A stretch of 64,000 bases of DNA, from the NCBI GenBank assembly GCA_965203605.1, contig OZ241902.1, positions 4,774,001 to 4,838,000 of the forward strand. Direction: 5' to 3'. The position numbers were made by a program, and so were the translations under genes. Each line of letters opens with the position of its first letter. Position 1 is the first letter of the stretch. The notes below the pieces were generated by a model. It worked only from the letters and a program-made list of their open reading frames with translations, did not search any database and was not told the origin of the DNA. The stretch comes from JAPOUP01 sp965203605. Lineage in GTDB: Bacteria > Pseudomonadota > Alphaproteobacteria > Rhodobacterales > Rhodobacteraceae. Shown here one piece after another: positions 1-9,052 of the stretch.

Positions 1-903
1 AATTCCACCCGGGATTGGAGGATCCATGCCGACTTCGCCCAGCACCTGATCCACAAGGCCCGGCACCTTTCCGACGACAGTCACGGTCTCGACCTTGAGA
101 GCACCGTCTACGCGCTGGATTCGTCGACCATCGACCTGTGCCTGTCCCTTTTCCCCCGGGCCCGTTTCCGCAGGACCAAAGGTGCCGTCAGGCTGCATAC
201 GCTGCTTGACCTCAGGGGCAACATCCCCGCATTCATCCATATCACCGACGGCAAGGTCCATGACGTCAACATTCTGGACATCATCGCTCCGGAGCCCGGG
301 GCTTTCCATGTCATGGACCGGGCATATCTCGACTTCAGCCGCCTGCACCGACTTCACCTCAACGGCGCCCATTTCGTCCTGCGGTCCAAGACCAACACAA
401 GGCTCCGCCGCCTGTACCCGAACAGGGTCGACCGGTCCTCCGGCGTCATCTGCGACCAGATTGTCCGGACCGACGGTGTTGGGACGGCGAAGGAATACCC
501 CGACAAGCTGCGGCGCATCAAGTATGTCGACCGGGAACGGGAACGGACCCTTGTGTTTCTGACCAACAACTTCATTCTTCCGCCACACACCATCGCCGAC
601 CTGTACCGGGCGCGCTGGCAGGTGGAGCTTTTCTTCAAGTGGATCAAGCAGCATCTCAGGATCAAGTCCTTTTTCGGCACCTCAGAGAACGCCGTGAAGA
701 GCCAGATCTGGATCGCCGTCCCTGTCTACCTGCTGGTCGCAATCATCCGCTCGAGAAGCCGGTTGGACATCAGCCTCCACACAATGTTACAGATCTTGAG
801 CCTCACCATGTTCGAGAGAACGCCTCTAAATCAAATACTTACCAGGACGCCGAACAGAAACAATCCTCCCGGTGCCGATAACCAATTGAATCTATTTGAT
901 TAA
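1..903 (+). CDS. IS4-family transposase, 3' part
   Basis: The reading frame is open from the first base of the window to a TAA at 901-903, so the start lies upstream of the window. The visible 300 residues hold a DDE transposase core. The first catalytic aspartate is in DSSTID (about residue 41-46), the second in VMDRAYLDF (about residue 104), and the catalytic glutamate is in YRARWQVELFFKWIKQHL (about residue 203-220). This order and the Y-R-W-E-F-K-W-K pattern are typical of IS4-type elements with an RNase H-fold DDE_Tnp_1 domain. No internal stop or frameshift is visible and base composition is like the host genes, so it may be functional. The right terminus of the element is probably the sequence just after the stop codon (902-914, AACGTTGGGACAC). 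The family is well supported; the exact IS name is not known. Confidence 0.9.
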   Translation, partial: NSTRDWRIHADFAQHLIHKARHLSDDSHGLDLESTVYALDSSTIDLCLSLFPRARFRRTKGAVRLHTLLDLRGNIPAFIHITDGKVHDVNILDIIAPEPGAFHVMDRAYLDFSRLHRLHLNGAHFVLRSKTNTRLRRLYPNRVDRSSGVICDQIVRTDGVGTAKEYPDKLRRIKYVDRERERTLVFLTNNFILPPHTIADLYRARWQVELFFKWIKQHLRIKSFFGTSENAVKSQIWIAVPVYLLVAIIRSRSRLDISLHTMLQILSLTMFERTPLNQILTRTPNRNNPPGADNQLNLFD

Positions 904-922
904 CGTTGGGACACTAGTGATC
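902..922 (+). repeat. IS4 right end, copy 1 of a 21-bp repeat
   Basis: This 21-bp sequence (core AACGTTGGGACAC) begins inside the stop codon of the transposase and recurs in the same orientation at 1944-1964 with a single A/G mismatch. The position suggests it contains the terminal repeat of the IS4 element. Confidence 0.6.
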
Positions 923-1609
923 GGTGATGACAATGCCTCTCACACGCGCCCGTCTATGCGTCCACACATCTCCAGCGGTCAAGGTGGTCTCGATTTCATC
1001 TCGCGCCCCAGTGGAGATTCTGCACTGGATTTCGCGCCCGCTCCGATGTTCCCTGAGTTTGATGGAGGGTTCGTCATAATCAGTACCCACATCCACGATT
1101 CTGCCTTCTATGGATCCGAGCTCTTTCCTGGAGAAGGTACTGAAGAGATAGTCGTATTCTTCGTCGTCCAAGCCGTCGATGACGGCTAAGGAACGTTCAG
1201 CCTGTCGAGGGCCAAATTCGTAGACGGTATTGTCGCCGAAGTCGACCGCTGTACGACCGATGCCATTCAGGTTTCGCTTCAGGATCTGCTTTGTGATGTC
1301 ACGTTTTTCTTCGGGGAAATCGTCGTCCAGAGGTTTGCCTTCCTGAAGGCGGGCAAATCCGCGCTTGATCGCCGTAACGTGGTCCCGGACCTCGCCATAG
1401 GCAGGGGCATTCGTGCGGATGTCTATCGGCGCACCTTTGGCAGTGAAGGGGGAGTTTGTGCTTGCGAACACAAGGTTCCAGACAATGTGTGTCTGATCCC
1501 TACCCGTAAGAAGCTCAAAGTAGTCCATGACTTGCCGCATCGCGTCCCTGATGTCGAGGACTCCCTGGCGGTCCGGAGATGCCTCGACGGTTATCTCTTT
1601 TGGTTTCAT
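914..1609 (-). CDS. hypothetical protein, truncated at IS end
   Basis: I do not recognise this family. From the ATG at 1609 the protein is about 231 residues, acidic and charged, with no membrane segment or signal peptide; a GGAGG lies about eleven bases upstream. The frame stays open up to 1816, but the upstream part (residues rich in Pro, Trp, Cys) looks less protein-like, so the 1609 start is preferred. The middle contains a highly charged stretch around FPEEKRDITKQILKR, and the last recognisable part is RIVDVGTDYDEPSIKL followed by a basic tail. The stop codon (914-916) lies within the repeat that marks the end of the neighbouring IS4 element, so the true C terminus was probably removed by the insertion and the present stop is borrowed from the element. 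Confidence 0.5.
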   Translation of the reverse strand: MKPKEITVEASPDRQGVLDIRDAMRQVMDYFELLTGRDQTHIVWNLVFASTNSPFTAKGAPIDIRTNAPAYGEVRDHVTAIKRGFARLQEGKPLDDDFPEEKRDITKQILKRNLNGIGRTAVDFGDNTVYEFGPRQAERSLAVIDGLDDEEYDYLFSTFSRKELGSIEGRIVDVGTDYDEPSIKLREHRSGREIQCRISTGARDEIETTLTAGDVWTHRRARVRGIVITDH

Positions 1610-2251
1610 CGTATTGCTGGCCTCCGGTCGCCATCCTATGCATCGAAAGACCCCTGGTAAAGCACATTGAATTGCGGTTGCCAGAATCCGCTCCGCCCAG
1701 CCACCGACCGGTGCCGGTTCGTTGATTTCCACTGTAGCGCCCGACGCGGCTACGAAACCATTGCCATGGCAGGTGACCCATGGCATGACCGAAAACGGGT
1801 CGGTCAGAATATACACTCTGGGCTCCCTGTAGCCGGGTTCATGGTTTCACCCTGCGGAGACCCCAAAGAGAATTGAGGTCGGCAACACCCCAAATCAGAG
1901 GAAATCCGCCTGATGTCAACGCATTGTCCACGGCGTACGGTTCAACGTTGGGACACTGGTGATCTGGCGCAACACTTGGATCCGGGAATGAATTCCTCAA
2001 GATTTCCGGGTGCCGCGCCAAATCCAGGATCCGCGCGTTGAACCGTCATGCCTGTTCCGTGACCTCCCTGAGCCTGTTGATGATTTTCCCGTCAAATTCC
2101 CGGACGTTCCAAATCGCCTGCTCGACATTGCTTGATTGTTCAGGGTTCGGTCCGACTTCTGGCGGTTGACTACCACCTATCGCGTTGACATCGCTTGGCC
2201 AGGCCCTCAATCCCTCCCCGGAACCTGTCACGAATTGAAAGGTGCACTCCC
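1610..2251. other. intergenic, one repeat copy
   Basis: No gene can be supported here. It holds the second copy of the IS4-end repeat (1944-1964). A minus-strand frame ends at 2046 with a charged tail (NVREFDGKIINRLREVTEQA), but its start would lie inside gshA, so I do not call it. Confidence 0.5.
1944..1964 (+). repeat. IS4-end repeat, copy 2
   Basis: Same orientation as 902-922, differing at one base (A to G). No transposase frame leads into this copy, so it may be a solo end left by a lost element, or a target-like sequence shared by chance with the insertion site. Confidence 0.55.
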
Positions 2252-3622
2252 ATGTCAATCCCCCAAACCGGTGGTGCGCCAATTGAGCGGCATGAACAAC
2301 TGGCCACCTACCTTGCCGAGGGATGCAAGCCACGGGAAGATTGGCGCATCGGCACTGAGCACGAAAAGTTTGGCTATTGTGCGAAGACGCGCCTTCCCCT
2401 TCCTTATGATGGTCCCCGCTCCATTCGTGCGGTCCTTGAAGGCTTACGTCACCGCTTCGGATGGACAGCGCTATATGAGGGAGACAACATCATCGGTCTG
2501 ACCAAGGGCGGGGCGAACGTTAGCCTTGAACCCGGCGGCCAGCTTGAACTGTCCGGTGCCCCACTGGAGACAATTCATCAGACCTGTGACGAGGTGAACG
2601 CGCATCTTCGGGAGGTTCGGGAAATCTCCGACGAACTGGGTGCGCGATTCATCGGGCTAGGAGCCGCACCTGAGTGGACCCATGAGCAAATGCCACAGAT
2701 GCCGAAAGGCAGGTACAGACTGATGACGGAATATATGGGTCGCGTCGGAACCCATGGTACACAGATGATGTACAGAACCTGCACGGTGCAGGTGAACCTC
2801 GATTTCTCGTCCGAGCCCGATATGGTGAAGAAGCTGCGGGTGGCGCTGTCCCTGCAGCCTGTGGCTACCGCCCTCTTTGCCAATTCCCCTTTCTTCGAAG
2901 GAAAACTGAACGGCCACAAGAGCTGGCGCAGCCGCATCTGGCGCGATCTTGACGCTGACCGCACAGGCATTCCAGCCTTTGTCTTCGAGGACGGATTCGG
3001 GTTTGAGCGATGGGTGCAATACGCGCTCGATGTGCCAATGTATTTCGTGTTTCGGAATGGACGCTATATCAACGCCCTTGGCCAGTCTTTCAGGGACTTC
3101 CTGAACGGCAGATTGCCCGCGATGCTTGGCGAAACACCTACGCTTGCGGATTGGGCCGACCATCTGACCACACTGTTTCCTGAGGCGCGCGTCAAGCGGT
3201 TCATTGAGATGCGGGGGGCCGATGGTGGACCCTGGCGACGGCTCTGCGCCCTGCCTGCCTTCTGGGTCGGGCTGATCTATGATCAGGCGTCTCTCGACTC
3301 GGCATGGGATCTTGTAAGGAATTGGGATCAGGAGACCCGCGAAGCGCTTCGAACAGCGGCATCGGTAGATGGGTTACAGGCACAGGTGGGGGAACTCAGG
3401 ATGATTGATATCGCTGCCGAAGCGGTTGCGATCTCCAAGGCTGGACTCCGATCACGGGCGCGGCCAGGCTTGGGAGGAATGGTTCCTGATGAGCGTCATT
3501 TTCTGCATGCGCTTGAGGAAAGCCTGGAGATAGGCAAGACTCCAGCCGATGAACTGCTCGATCTTTACAACGGCGAATGGCAAGGTGATCTTGGCCGGAT
3601 CTATGACAGATTCAGCTATTGA
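2252..3622 (+). CDS. gshA: glutamate-cysteine ligase
   Basis: Catalyses ATP-dependent ligation of L-glutamate and L-cysteine, the first step of cytoplasmic glutathione synthesis. The 456-residue protein matches the plant/alphaproteobacterial GCS2-type ligase throughout: GTEHEKFGY near residue 37 (glutamate and metal-binding region), the LEPGGQLELSGAP strand-loop, the YMGRVGTHGTQMM segment, TCTVQVNLDF, FANSPFFEG, and the C-terminal RFIEMRGADGGPWRRLCALPAFWVGL block. The length is normal for this class. The ATG at 2252 is chosen because AAAGGTG precedes it at usual spacing and because the family normally begins a few residues before the conserved region; a longer frame from 2195 has no supporting homology. 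It stands alone, with no gshB beside it, and is probably a housekeeping gene outside the mobile material around it. Confidence 0.95.
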   Translation: MSIPQTGGAPIERHEQLATYLAEGCKPREDWRIGTEHEKFGYCAKTRLPLPYDGPRSIRAVLEGLRHRFGWTALYEGDNIIGLTKGGANVSLEPGGQLELSGAPLETIHQTCDEVNAHLREVREISDELGARFIGLGAAPEWTHEQMPQMPKGRYRLMTEYMGRVGTHGTQMMYRTCTVQVNLDFSSEPDMVKKLRVALSLQPVATALFANSPFFEGKLNGHKSWRSRIWRDLDADRTGIPAFVFEDGFGFERWVQYALDVPMYFVFRNGRYINALGQSFRDFLNGRLPAMLGETPTLADWADHLTTLFPEARVKRFIEMRGADGGPWRRLCALPAFWVGLIYDQASLDSAWDLVRNWDQETREALRTAASVDGLQAQVGELRMIDIAAEAVAISKAGLRSRARPGLGGMVPDERHFLHALEESLEIGKTPADELLDLYNGEWQGDLGRIYDRFSY

Positions 3623-4571
3623 GTGCGGAGGGAAGCTCCTTGATACGCTCTGGCGGCGCACTGATTACCATCATCCGCATGGTCTTCTGAAGACCAGTTT
3701 GACGCCACTGTGCCACTGGGTATTGCAACCAATGCTACGGCGCGTTCGTTTTCGAAGAAACTGAGAAAGTAGGGATGTATGACGGTGGGGAGGATGTTGA
3801 ACCCCACTTCCACTCTCTCGTGATCAAAAAGCCCCAAGCAATTGACACCCGCATTTCCATTTTGAAGTGCAACACCGGCCATTTCCGCAGTCAGGGCACG
3901 GCCCTACTGGAGGAAACAGCCCGAAGGCAGGAGTACTGATCCCCCGAGCGCAGCTGGACCGGTCGACGGATGGCTCGGATTCCTTTGGGAGGGAGGGCGT
4001 AGCCCGACCGAAACCCTGTCGGACACCCCAGCGGCATTCGGGTAGATCCACCGGTCCGGGAACGGTTGTCCGTACCGGACTCAACCCTTTGACATTGTTT
4101 GGTATTCGGCATTCCAAAGGCCCTTTCTCCACCCGCCTGTCAACCGGTCGGTGGCGGACCGCCGACATTCAGGAGACCGTGGCGCTGTTTGCTGACGACA
4201 GCCGCAACGGGCCGGGAGGGCGGTCTGCAAGCATCCCGGCTGGACGACGGAGACGGGCGATTGCCGAGGTGGGAGGAGAGCGTCCACGACATGAAGGTGG
4301 TTGACAGGCCAGCCTGGACATCCACCTCCGACCGGCGGGCCAAGTTCGCCTGCGACCTGTCCGAGTCGCGCCCTCCGGGTATTGAGCCTGTTATGGACAC
4401 GGAAGGTACAAGTGCCTCAGCTTCGAACGGCGTCAAGGCAGCCCCAAGGGTGGCGCGGAAACCGACTTCGGCCACTGGAAGTGGTTCCAGGCATAGGCAT
4501 ACGGCGAGTGCCCCATTGCAAATCCTTATGCTCGGCCATTACTTCGGCCTGTCAAAGGAGAAGGACAGATC
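3623..4571. other. intergenic with an IS30 end
   Basis: About 950 bases with no supportable gene on either strand; all open frames are short and low in family resemblance. It contains a solo IS30-type end (3855-3875). The last 20 bases carry the AAAGGAGAA ribosome-binding site of the downstream gene. The rest looks like eroded mobile-element debris that I cannot classify. Confidence 0.5.
3855..3875 (-). repeat. solo IS30-type terminal repeat
   Basis: The minus-strand reading is GTGTTGCACTTC followed by AAAATGGAA. It matches the right inverted repeat of the deleted IS30 element at 21307-21327 in all but one base (G/A), and the homology continues a few bases (CCGGCCAT) into the former element. 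No matching left end was found nearby. Confidence 0.55.
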
Positions 4572-6152
4572 ATGCAGAAAGAGTATCTCACAATTGCAGC
4601 AGCGCTGCTCGCGGCGACGGCGTCGGGAGCAAGCGCCGAAACGCTGCGCTGGGCACGCGCGGGTGACTCGTTGACACTTGACCCGCACGCACAGAACGAG
4701 GGCCCGACTTCCGCGCTCGCGCATCAGATCATGGAACCGCTGGTCATGCGGGACATGACCGGCGCGATCGTGCCGGCATTGGCCACCGCATGGAGCCCAT
4801 CCGGAAACGATCCGAATGTCTGGGTTTTCAACCTGCGCGAAGGCGTGAGGTTCCACGACGGCGCGGAATTCGACAGCGAAGACGCGGTTTTCTCGTTCAA
4901 ACGTGCCATGACCCCAGACAGCGACTACAAGGAACTTCTCGCCTCGGTCAAGGAAGTGCGCGCGCCCGGCAAGTTCGTGTTCGAAATCGTGACCGACGGG
5001 CCGAACCCGATCATGCCGTCCAACCTAACCAACCTGTTCATCATCGACAGGGGCTGGGCCGAAGCGAACAACGCGGTGAAGGTGCAGGACTACGAGGGTG
5101 GTGAAGACACCTACAGCGCAAGGAACGCCAACGGCACCGGTCCCTACAAACTCGTGAGCCGCGAGCCCGACACCAAGACGGTGCTCAAGGTCAACGAAGA
5201 CTACTGGGGCAAGGGCGAATTTCCGATGGAGGTGACGGAAATCGTCTATACGCCGATCCAGAACGCGGCGACTCGGGTCGCCGCGCTCCTCTCCGGCGAG
5301 GTGGACTTCATCCAGGATGTGCCGGTGCAGGACCTGTCTCGCGTCGCCAGCAGCGACCAACTGGACGTGCGAACCGCGCCGCAAAACCGTGTGATCTTCT
5401 TCGGAATGAACGTCGGCGATGACGACCTGACCACGGACAATGTCGATGGCAAGAACCCGTTCGCGGACATCCGTGTTCGACGCGCACTGAACATCGCGAT
5501 TAACCGCGACGCCATAATGAAGGTCGTGATGCGCGAGCAGTCCCAGCCGGCGGCAGTCATCATGCCGCCATTCGTCAACGGCTGGACCGCCGCGCTTGAT
5601 CAGGTTCCGGACCACGACGTCGAAGCGGCAAAGGCGCTCATGGCAGAAGCTGGTTACGGCAACGGATTCTCCATCCGGCTGAACTGCCCGAACGATCGCT
5701 ACATCAACGACGAGGCCATCTGCCAAGCGGCCGTGGGGATGCTGGCGCAGATCGGTGTCACGGTGACACTTGAAGCCCTGCCCAAAGCCCAGCACTTTCC
5801 GCTGATCAACAATCTGGAAACCGACTTCTACATGTTGGGCTGGGGCGTTCCCACCTACGATTCCGAGTACATTTTCAACTTTCTCGTTCATTCGCGGGAC
5901 GAAAAGTACGGATCGTGGAACGGTACGCGCTTCGGCGACGACAGTCTCGATGCCAAGATCGAGGCGCTCGCTTCCGAGACGGACCTGCCGAAGCGCAACC
6001 GGATGATCGCCGAGATCTGGCAGGCGGTCCAGGATGAGCAGATCTACATCCCGATCCACCACCAGGTGCTCAACTGGGGCATGAGATCCGACATCCAGAC
6101 CGTCGTCGCCCCAGACGACACGGCCAAGTTCAAATATTTCAGCTTCAACTGA
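4572..6152 (+). CDS. peptide-type ABC binding protein 1
   Basis: Periplasmic solute-binding protein of the family 5 (DppA/OppA) type, 526 residues. A clear Sec signal peptide (MQKEYL, a hydrophobic stretch, cleavage after ASGASA) precedes the mature start ETLRW. The N-terminal LDPHAQNEGP, the VFNLREGVRFHDG strand with EDAVFSFKR, and the LMAEAGYGNGF motif near residue 355 are family hallmarks. It is the first gene of an importer unit with a paralogous binding protein directly downstream; the two share a C-P-N-D-R-Y segment and following NDEA, which suggests tandem duplication. The start follows AAAGGAGAA. A 16-bp stem hairpin follows the stop. The ligand cannot be read from the sequence; peptides, opines or glycoconjugate fragments are all possible for this family. 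Confidence 0.93.
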   Translation: MQKEYLTIAAALLAATASGASAETLRWARAGDSLTLDPHAQNEGPTSALAHQIMEPLVMRDMTGAIVPALATAWSPSGNDPNVWVFNLREGVRFHDGAEFDSEDAVFSFKRAMTPDSDYKELLASVKEVRAPGKFVFEIVTDGPNPIMPSNLTNLFIIDRGWAEANNAVKVQDYEGGEDTYSARNANGTGPYKLVSREPDTKTVLKVNEDYWGKGEFPMEVTEIVYTPIQNAATRVAALLSGEVDFIQDVPVQDLSRVASSDQLDVRTAPQNRVIFFGMNVGDDDLTTDNVDGKNPFADIRVRRALNIAINRDAIMKVVMREQSQPAAVIMPPFVNGWTAALDQVPDHDVEAAKALMAEAGYGNGFSIRLNCPNDRYINDEAICQAAVGMLAQIGVTVTLEALPKAQHFPLINNLETDFYMLGWGVPTYDSEYIFNFLVHSRDEKYGSWNGTRFGDDSLDAKIEALASETDLPKRNRMIAEIWQAVQDEQIYIPIHHQVLNWGMRSDIQTVVAPDDTAKFKYFSFN

Positions 6153-6156
6153 AGCC

Positions 6157-6194
6157 GAGCCCGAAGGGCGGCGCGTGAGCCGCCCTTCGGGCTC
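6157..6194 (+). promoter_or_regulatory. hairpin after binding protein 1
   Basis: Perfect 16-bp stem GAGCCCGAAGGGCGGC (6157-6172), six-base loop GCGTGA, and the complementary arm 6179-6194. There is no T-run after it. It sits four bases after the stop codon, so it more likely protects the 3' end of the binding-protein mRNA or causes partial termination than acts as a full terminator. Confidence 0.75.
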
Positions 6195-6402
6195 TGATGT
6201 CCTTGGTATCACAAGGTGCCGAGCCCACCCTTTGACCCTTCTCTGGTCGTCCTGGCCCGGCATCGCGATTCTCGGAGCCCATCATCCTGCCGCCATTGCG
6301 GGCATTTCCGGCATGTAGACGGCGCGGAGAGTGGCGCGACTGTGCCTTGCCATCCTGAAAAAACATGCCAAAGTGGCCACCGCTGACCAGAGGAGGGATA
6401 CA

Positions 6403-7980
6403 ATGACCGCGAGAGTTTCAACTGGTGTGCTGGGTTTCCTGTTGGCGACCGGCATCGCCGCCGGCACGCATGCCGAAACGTTCAGATGGGCGGGTACCAC
6501 CGACCCGCAGACGATGGATCCGCATGCCGTGAACTCGGCCCCGGTCCTCGGCTTCCTGAACAACGTCTACGAAGGCCTCGTGCGCCGCGGCAGGGACATG
6601 TCAATCGAGCCGGCGCTGGCCACGGGTTGGGAACCGATCGGTGACGGTGCGGGTTGGCGCTTCTTCCTGCGTCAGGGTGTCACGTTCCACGACGGAAGCG
6701 TGTTCGATGCCGAAGACGTGATATTTTCCTACCTACGCGCGTCGTCGGAAGCGTCGGACGTGCGCAGCTGGTTTGCGAGCGTTTCGGACGTGATCAAGAT
6801 CGACGACTACACGATAGACGTCATGACCAGCGTGCCAAACCCGATCTTTCCGGATTCGATAGCCAACTGGATGATGATGGATTCGGGCTGGGCTGAAGCG
6901 AACGGCGCGGCTCTGCCGGACAAGGAATCAGGCAACCATGCCACGCTCAACGCCAATGGCACCGGTGCCTTCGTGCTGAGCGGGCGTCAGCCAGGATTGG
7001 AGACAGTTCTTCGCCCGTTTGGCAACTGGTGGGGCGAAGTCGAGCACAACATCACGGAGGCGACGTTCCTGCCCATACAGAACCCGGCCACAGCCGTCGC
7101 CGCCCTGCTCTCGGGAGATGTCGACCTGATCAACCCGGTGCCGATCCAGGACGCAGAGCGGTTGTCCGGTCAGGACGCGATCAAGGTCATCCGGGGCATC
7201 GAGGCCCGTGTCATCATGCTTGGCTTCGCCCATGAGGCGGTAACTCTGGAATACGGTCCCAACACTGGTGATCCGAATCCTTTCAGGGATGTGCGCGTAC
7301 GCGAGGCGGTGGCAAGCGCGATCAACGTGCCTGCCATCCTGCAAACCATCATGCGTGGCAGCGCCGAACCGGCAAGCCAGCTTGTCAGCCCCGCGATGAG
7401 AGGTTTCTCCACGGAGAATGGCATGCGTCCGCCATTCGATCCGGACCGCGCAAGGACATTGCTTGCCGAAGCCGGATATCCAGATGGGTTCGGCTTTGGT
7501 CTAAAGTGTCCGAACGATCGCTACCTGAACGACGAGGCTGTTTGCCAGGCCGTCGTCGGCATGCTGGCGCAGGTCGGAATCACGGCCGAACTTGATGCGA
7601 TGCCGGTCCGCAACTACTGGCCCGAACTGCGCGAGGACAACTTTGACATGTACATGCTAGGCTGGTCGCCGGGCACGTTCGATCATGAGCATCCGATCCG
7701 CTTTCTCGCGTCGACCCCGAACAGCGAGAAAAAGCTTGGCAGCTGGAACTTCGGCGGGTACTCGAATGCCAGGATCGATGAACTCCTGCCGATGATCCAG
7801 TCCGAGATCGACGACGCCAAACGGCAGGCGATGCTGGACGAGGTGACTGCGCTCTATCAGGACGAGCATGCCTACGTGACCATGTACGTTCAGCCGCTCG
7901 TTTGGGGAGTCCAATCAAGTGTCGAACTGACGCAACGACCGGACAACTTCTTCATCCTGCGTTGGGTTAGGATCAACTGA
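6403..7980 (+). CDS. peptide-type ABC binding protein 2
   Basis: Second family 5 solute-binding protein, 525 residues, paralogous to the upstream gene. The signal peptide runs to about residue 24 (cleavage after AGTHA, mature start ETFRW). It carries TMDPHAVNSAP, VTFHDGSVFDAEDV, NANGTGAFVLSG and LLAEAGYPDGFGF in the same order as its neighbour, and the same CPNDRY/NDEA block. The start at 6403 follows AGGAGG at ideal spacing; a longer frame from 6331 lacks a ribosome site and would bury the signal peptide. A hairpin follows its stop too. Two binding proteins for one set of permeases and ATPase suggests that the importer accepts two related ligands, or the same ligand over different affinity ranges. 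Confidence 0.92.
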   Translation: MTARVSTGVLGFLLATGIAAGTHAETFRWAGTTDPQTMDPHAVNSAPVLGFLNNVYEGLVRRGRDMSIEPALATGWEPIGDGAGWRFFLRQGVTFHDGSVFDAEDVIFSYLRASSEASDVRSWFASVSDVIKIDDYTIDVMTSVPNPIFPDSIANWMMMDSGWAEANGAALPDKESGNHATLNANGTGAFVLSGRQPGLETVLRPFGNWWGEVEHNITEATFLPIQNPATAVAALLSGDVDLINPVPIQDAERLSGQDAIKVIRGIEARVIMLGFAHEAVTLEYGPNTGDPNPFRDVRVREAVASAINVPAILQTIMRGSAEPASQLVSPAMRGFSTENGMRPPFDPDRARTLLAEAGYPDGFGFGLKCPNDRYLNDEAVCQAVVGMLAQVGITAELDAMPVRNYWPELREDNFDMYMLGWSPGTFDHEHPIRFLASTPNSEKKLGSWNFGGYSNARIDELLPMIQSEIDDAKRQAMLDEVTALYQDEHAYVTMYVQPLVWGVQSSVELTQRPDNFFILRWVRIN

Positions 7981-7998
7981 CCTTGCGGACGCAATGCC

Positions 7999-8024
7999 TC
8001 CGGCCCGCCACCAGACGGGCCGGA
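7999..8024 (+). promoter_or_regulatory. hairpin after binding protein 2
   Basis: Nine-bp stem TCCGGCCCG (7999-8007), eight-base loop, and the complementary arm CGGGCCGGA (8016-8024). It lies between the binding-protein gene and the first permease, with no T-run, again consistent with mRNA stabilisation or partial termination. Confidence 0.6.
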
Positions 8025-8074
8025 CTCCCTATCTGTCTGGGCCTCCTCCGCCTCGCAGCTCACGGGGAAGCCAA

Positions 8075-9052
8075 GTGCTGAACTACATCATTCGCCGCAT
8101 TTTCCAGTCCTTCGTCGTGCTGCTCGTCGTGGGTCTCGTGGCGTTCTCCATGTTTCGGTTTGTGGGCGATCCGATCGACAACATGCTTGGCCAAGAGCGC
8201 ACGCAGGCCGACATTGAACGCCTGCGTGGGCAACTTGGACTCGATCAGCCGTTCCCCGTGCAATACTGGCGCTTCCTCAAGAACGCGGCGCAAGGCAATT
8301 TCGGCGTCAGCTACAGGCAGGGTCGCCCTGTGGCGGAAATCATCGCGGAACGTGCGCCGGCAACGCTGGAACTGGCGGCAGTCAGCGGTCTATTTGCGAT
8401 CGTGCTGGGCATTGCTCTTGGCGTCTTCACCGCGATCCGACGCCACGGCTGGGCTTCACACGTGATCATGACCGGATCGCTCATCGGAGTCAGTCTTCCC
8501 ACGTTTCTCATCGGCATCCTCCTGATCTACGTCTTCTCGGTGGAACTCGACCTGCTTCCCAGTTTCGGGCGCGGCGACGTGGTCGACGTCGGCGGATGGT
8601 CCACCGGCTTTCTCACCGCGAGCGGTCTCAAGGCGCTTGTCCTGCCTGCAATCACGCTCGGTCTGTACCAGATGACGCTGATCATGCGGCTCGTGCGAGC
8701 CGAGATGCTGGAGGTTCTTCGGCAGGACTACATCAACTTTGCCCGCGCCCGGGGACTCTCCGAGCGTGTCGTGAACTTTCGCCATGCGCTGAAGAACACA
8801 CTCGTTCCTGTCATCACCGTGACCGGCTTGCAGCTCGGCTCGATCATCGCTTTCGCGATCATCACCGAAACGGTGTTCCAGTGGCCGGGCGTTGGACTAC
8901 TGTTCATCAACGCAATCCAGTTCGTCGACATTCCGGTGATGGCCGCTTACCTGATGCTGATCTCGGTCATGTTCGTCGGCATCAATCTCACGGTCGACCT
9001 CCTCTATGTCGCGATAGACCCCCGGCTCCGCGGCGAGGAGAACGCGACATGA
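8075..9052 (+). CDS. peptide ABC permease, DppB type
   Basis: Inner-membrane permease of about 325 residues in the DppB/OppB family. It has the typical N-terminal helix (YIIRRIFQSFVVLLVV), the periplasmic stretch LGLDQPFPVQYWRFL with GNFGVSYR, and about six membrane segments. The ATPase-coupling EAA-like loop is seen at DYINFARARGLSERVV followed by HALKNTLVPV. The frame is open from 7994, but the family begins immediately at LNYIIRR, so the GTG at 8075 is chosen; the upstream extension is translated hairpin sequence. Its stop overlaps the start of the next permease by four bases (ATGA), indicating translational coupling. Confidence 0.93.
   Translation: MLNYIIRRIFQSFVVLLVVGLVAFSMFRFVGDPIDNMLGQERTQADIERLRGQLGLDQPFPVQYWRFLKNAAQGNFGVSYRQGRPVAEIIAERAPATLELAAVSGLFAIVLGIALGVFTAIRRHGWASHVIMTGSLIGVSLPTFLIGILLIYVFSVELDLLPSFGRGDVVDVGGWSTGFLTASGLKALVLPAITLGLYQMTLIMRLVRAEMLEVLRQDYINFARARGLSERVVNFRHALKNTLVPVITVTGLQLGSIIAFAIITETVFQWPGVGLLFINAIQFVDIPVMAAYLMLISVMFVGINLTVDLLYVAIDPRLRGEENAT

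Noticed and set aside
5025..6263. A 412-codon minus-strand open frame
   Set aside because: It is the antisense of the binding-protein gene, with an intact family protein on the other strand.
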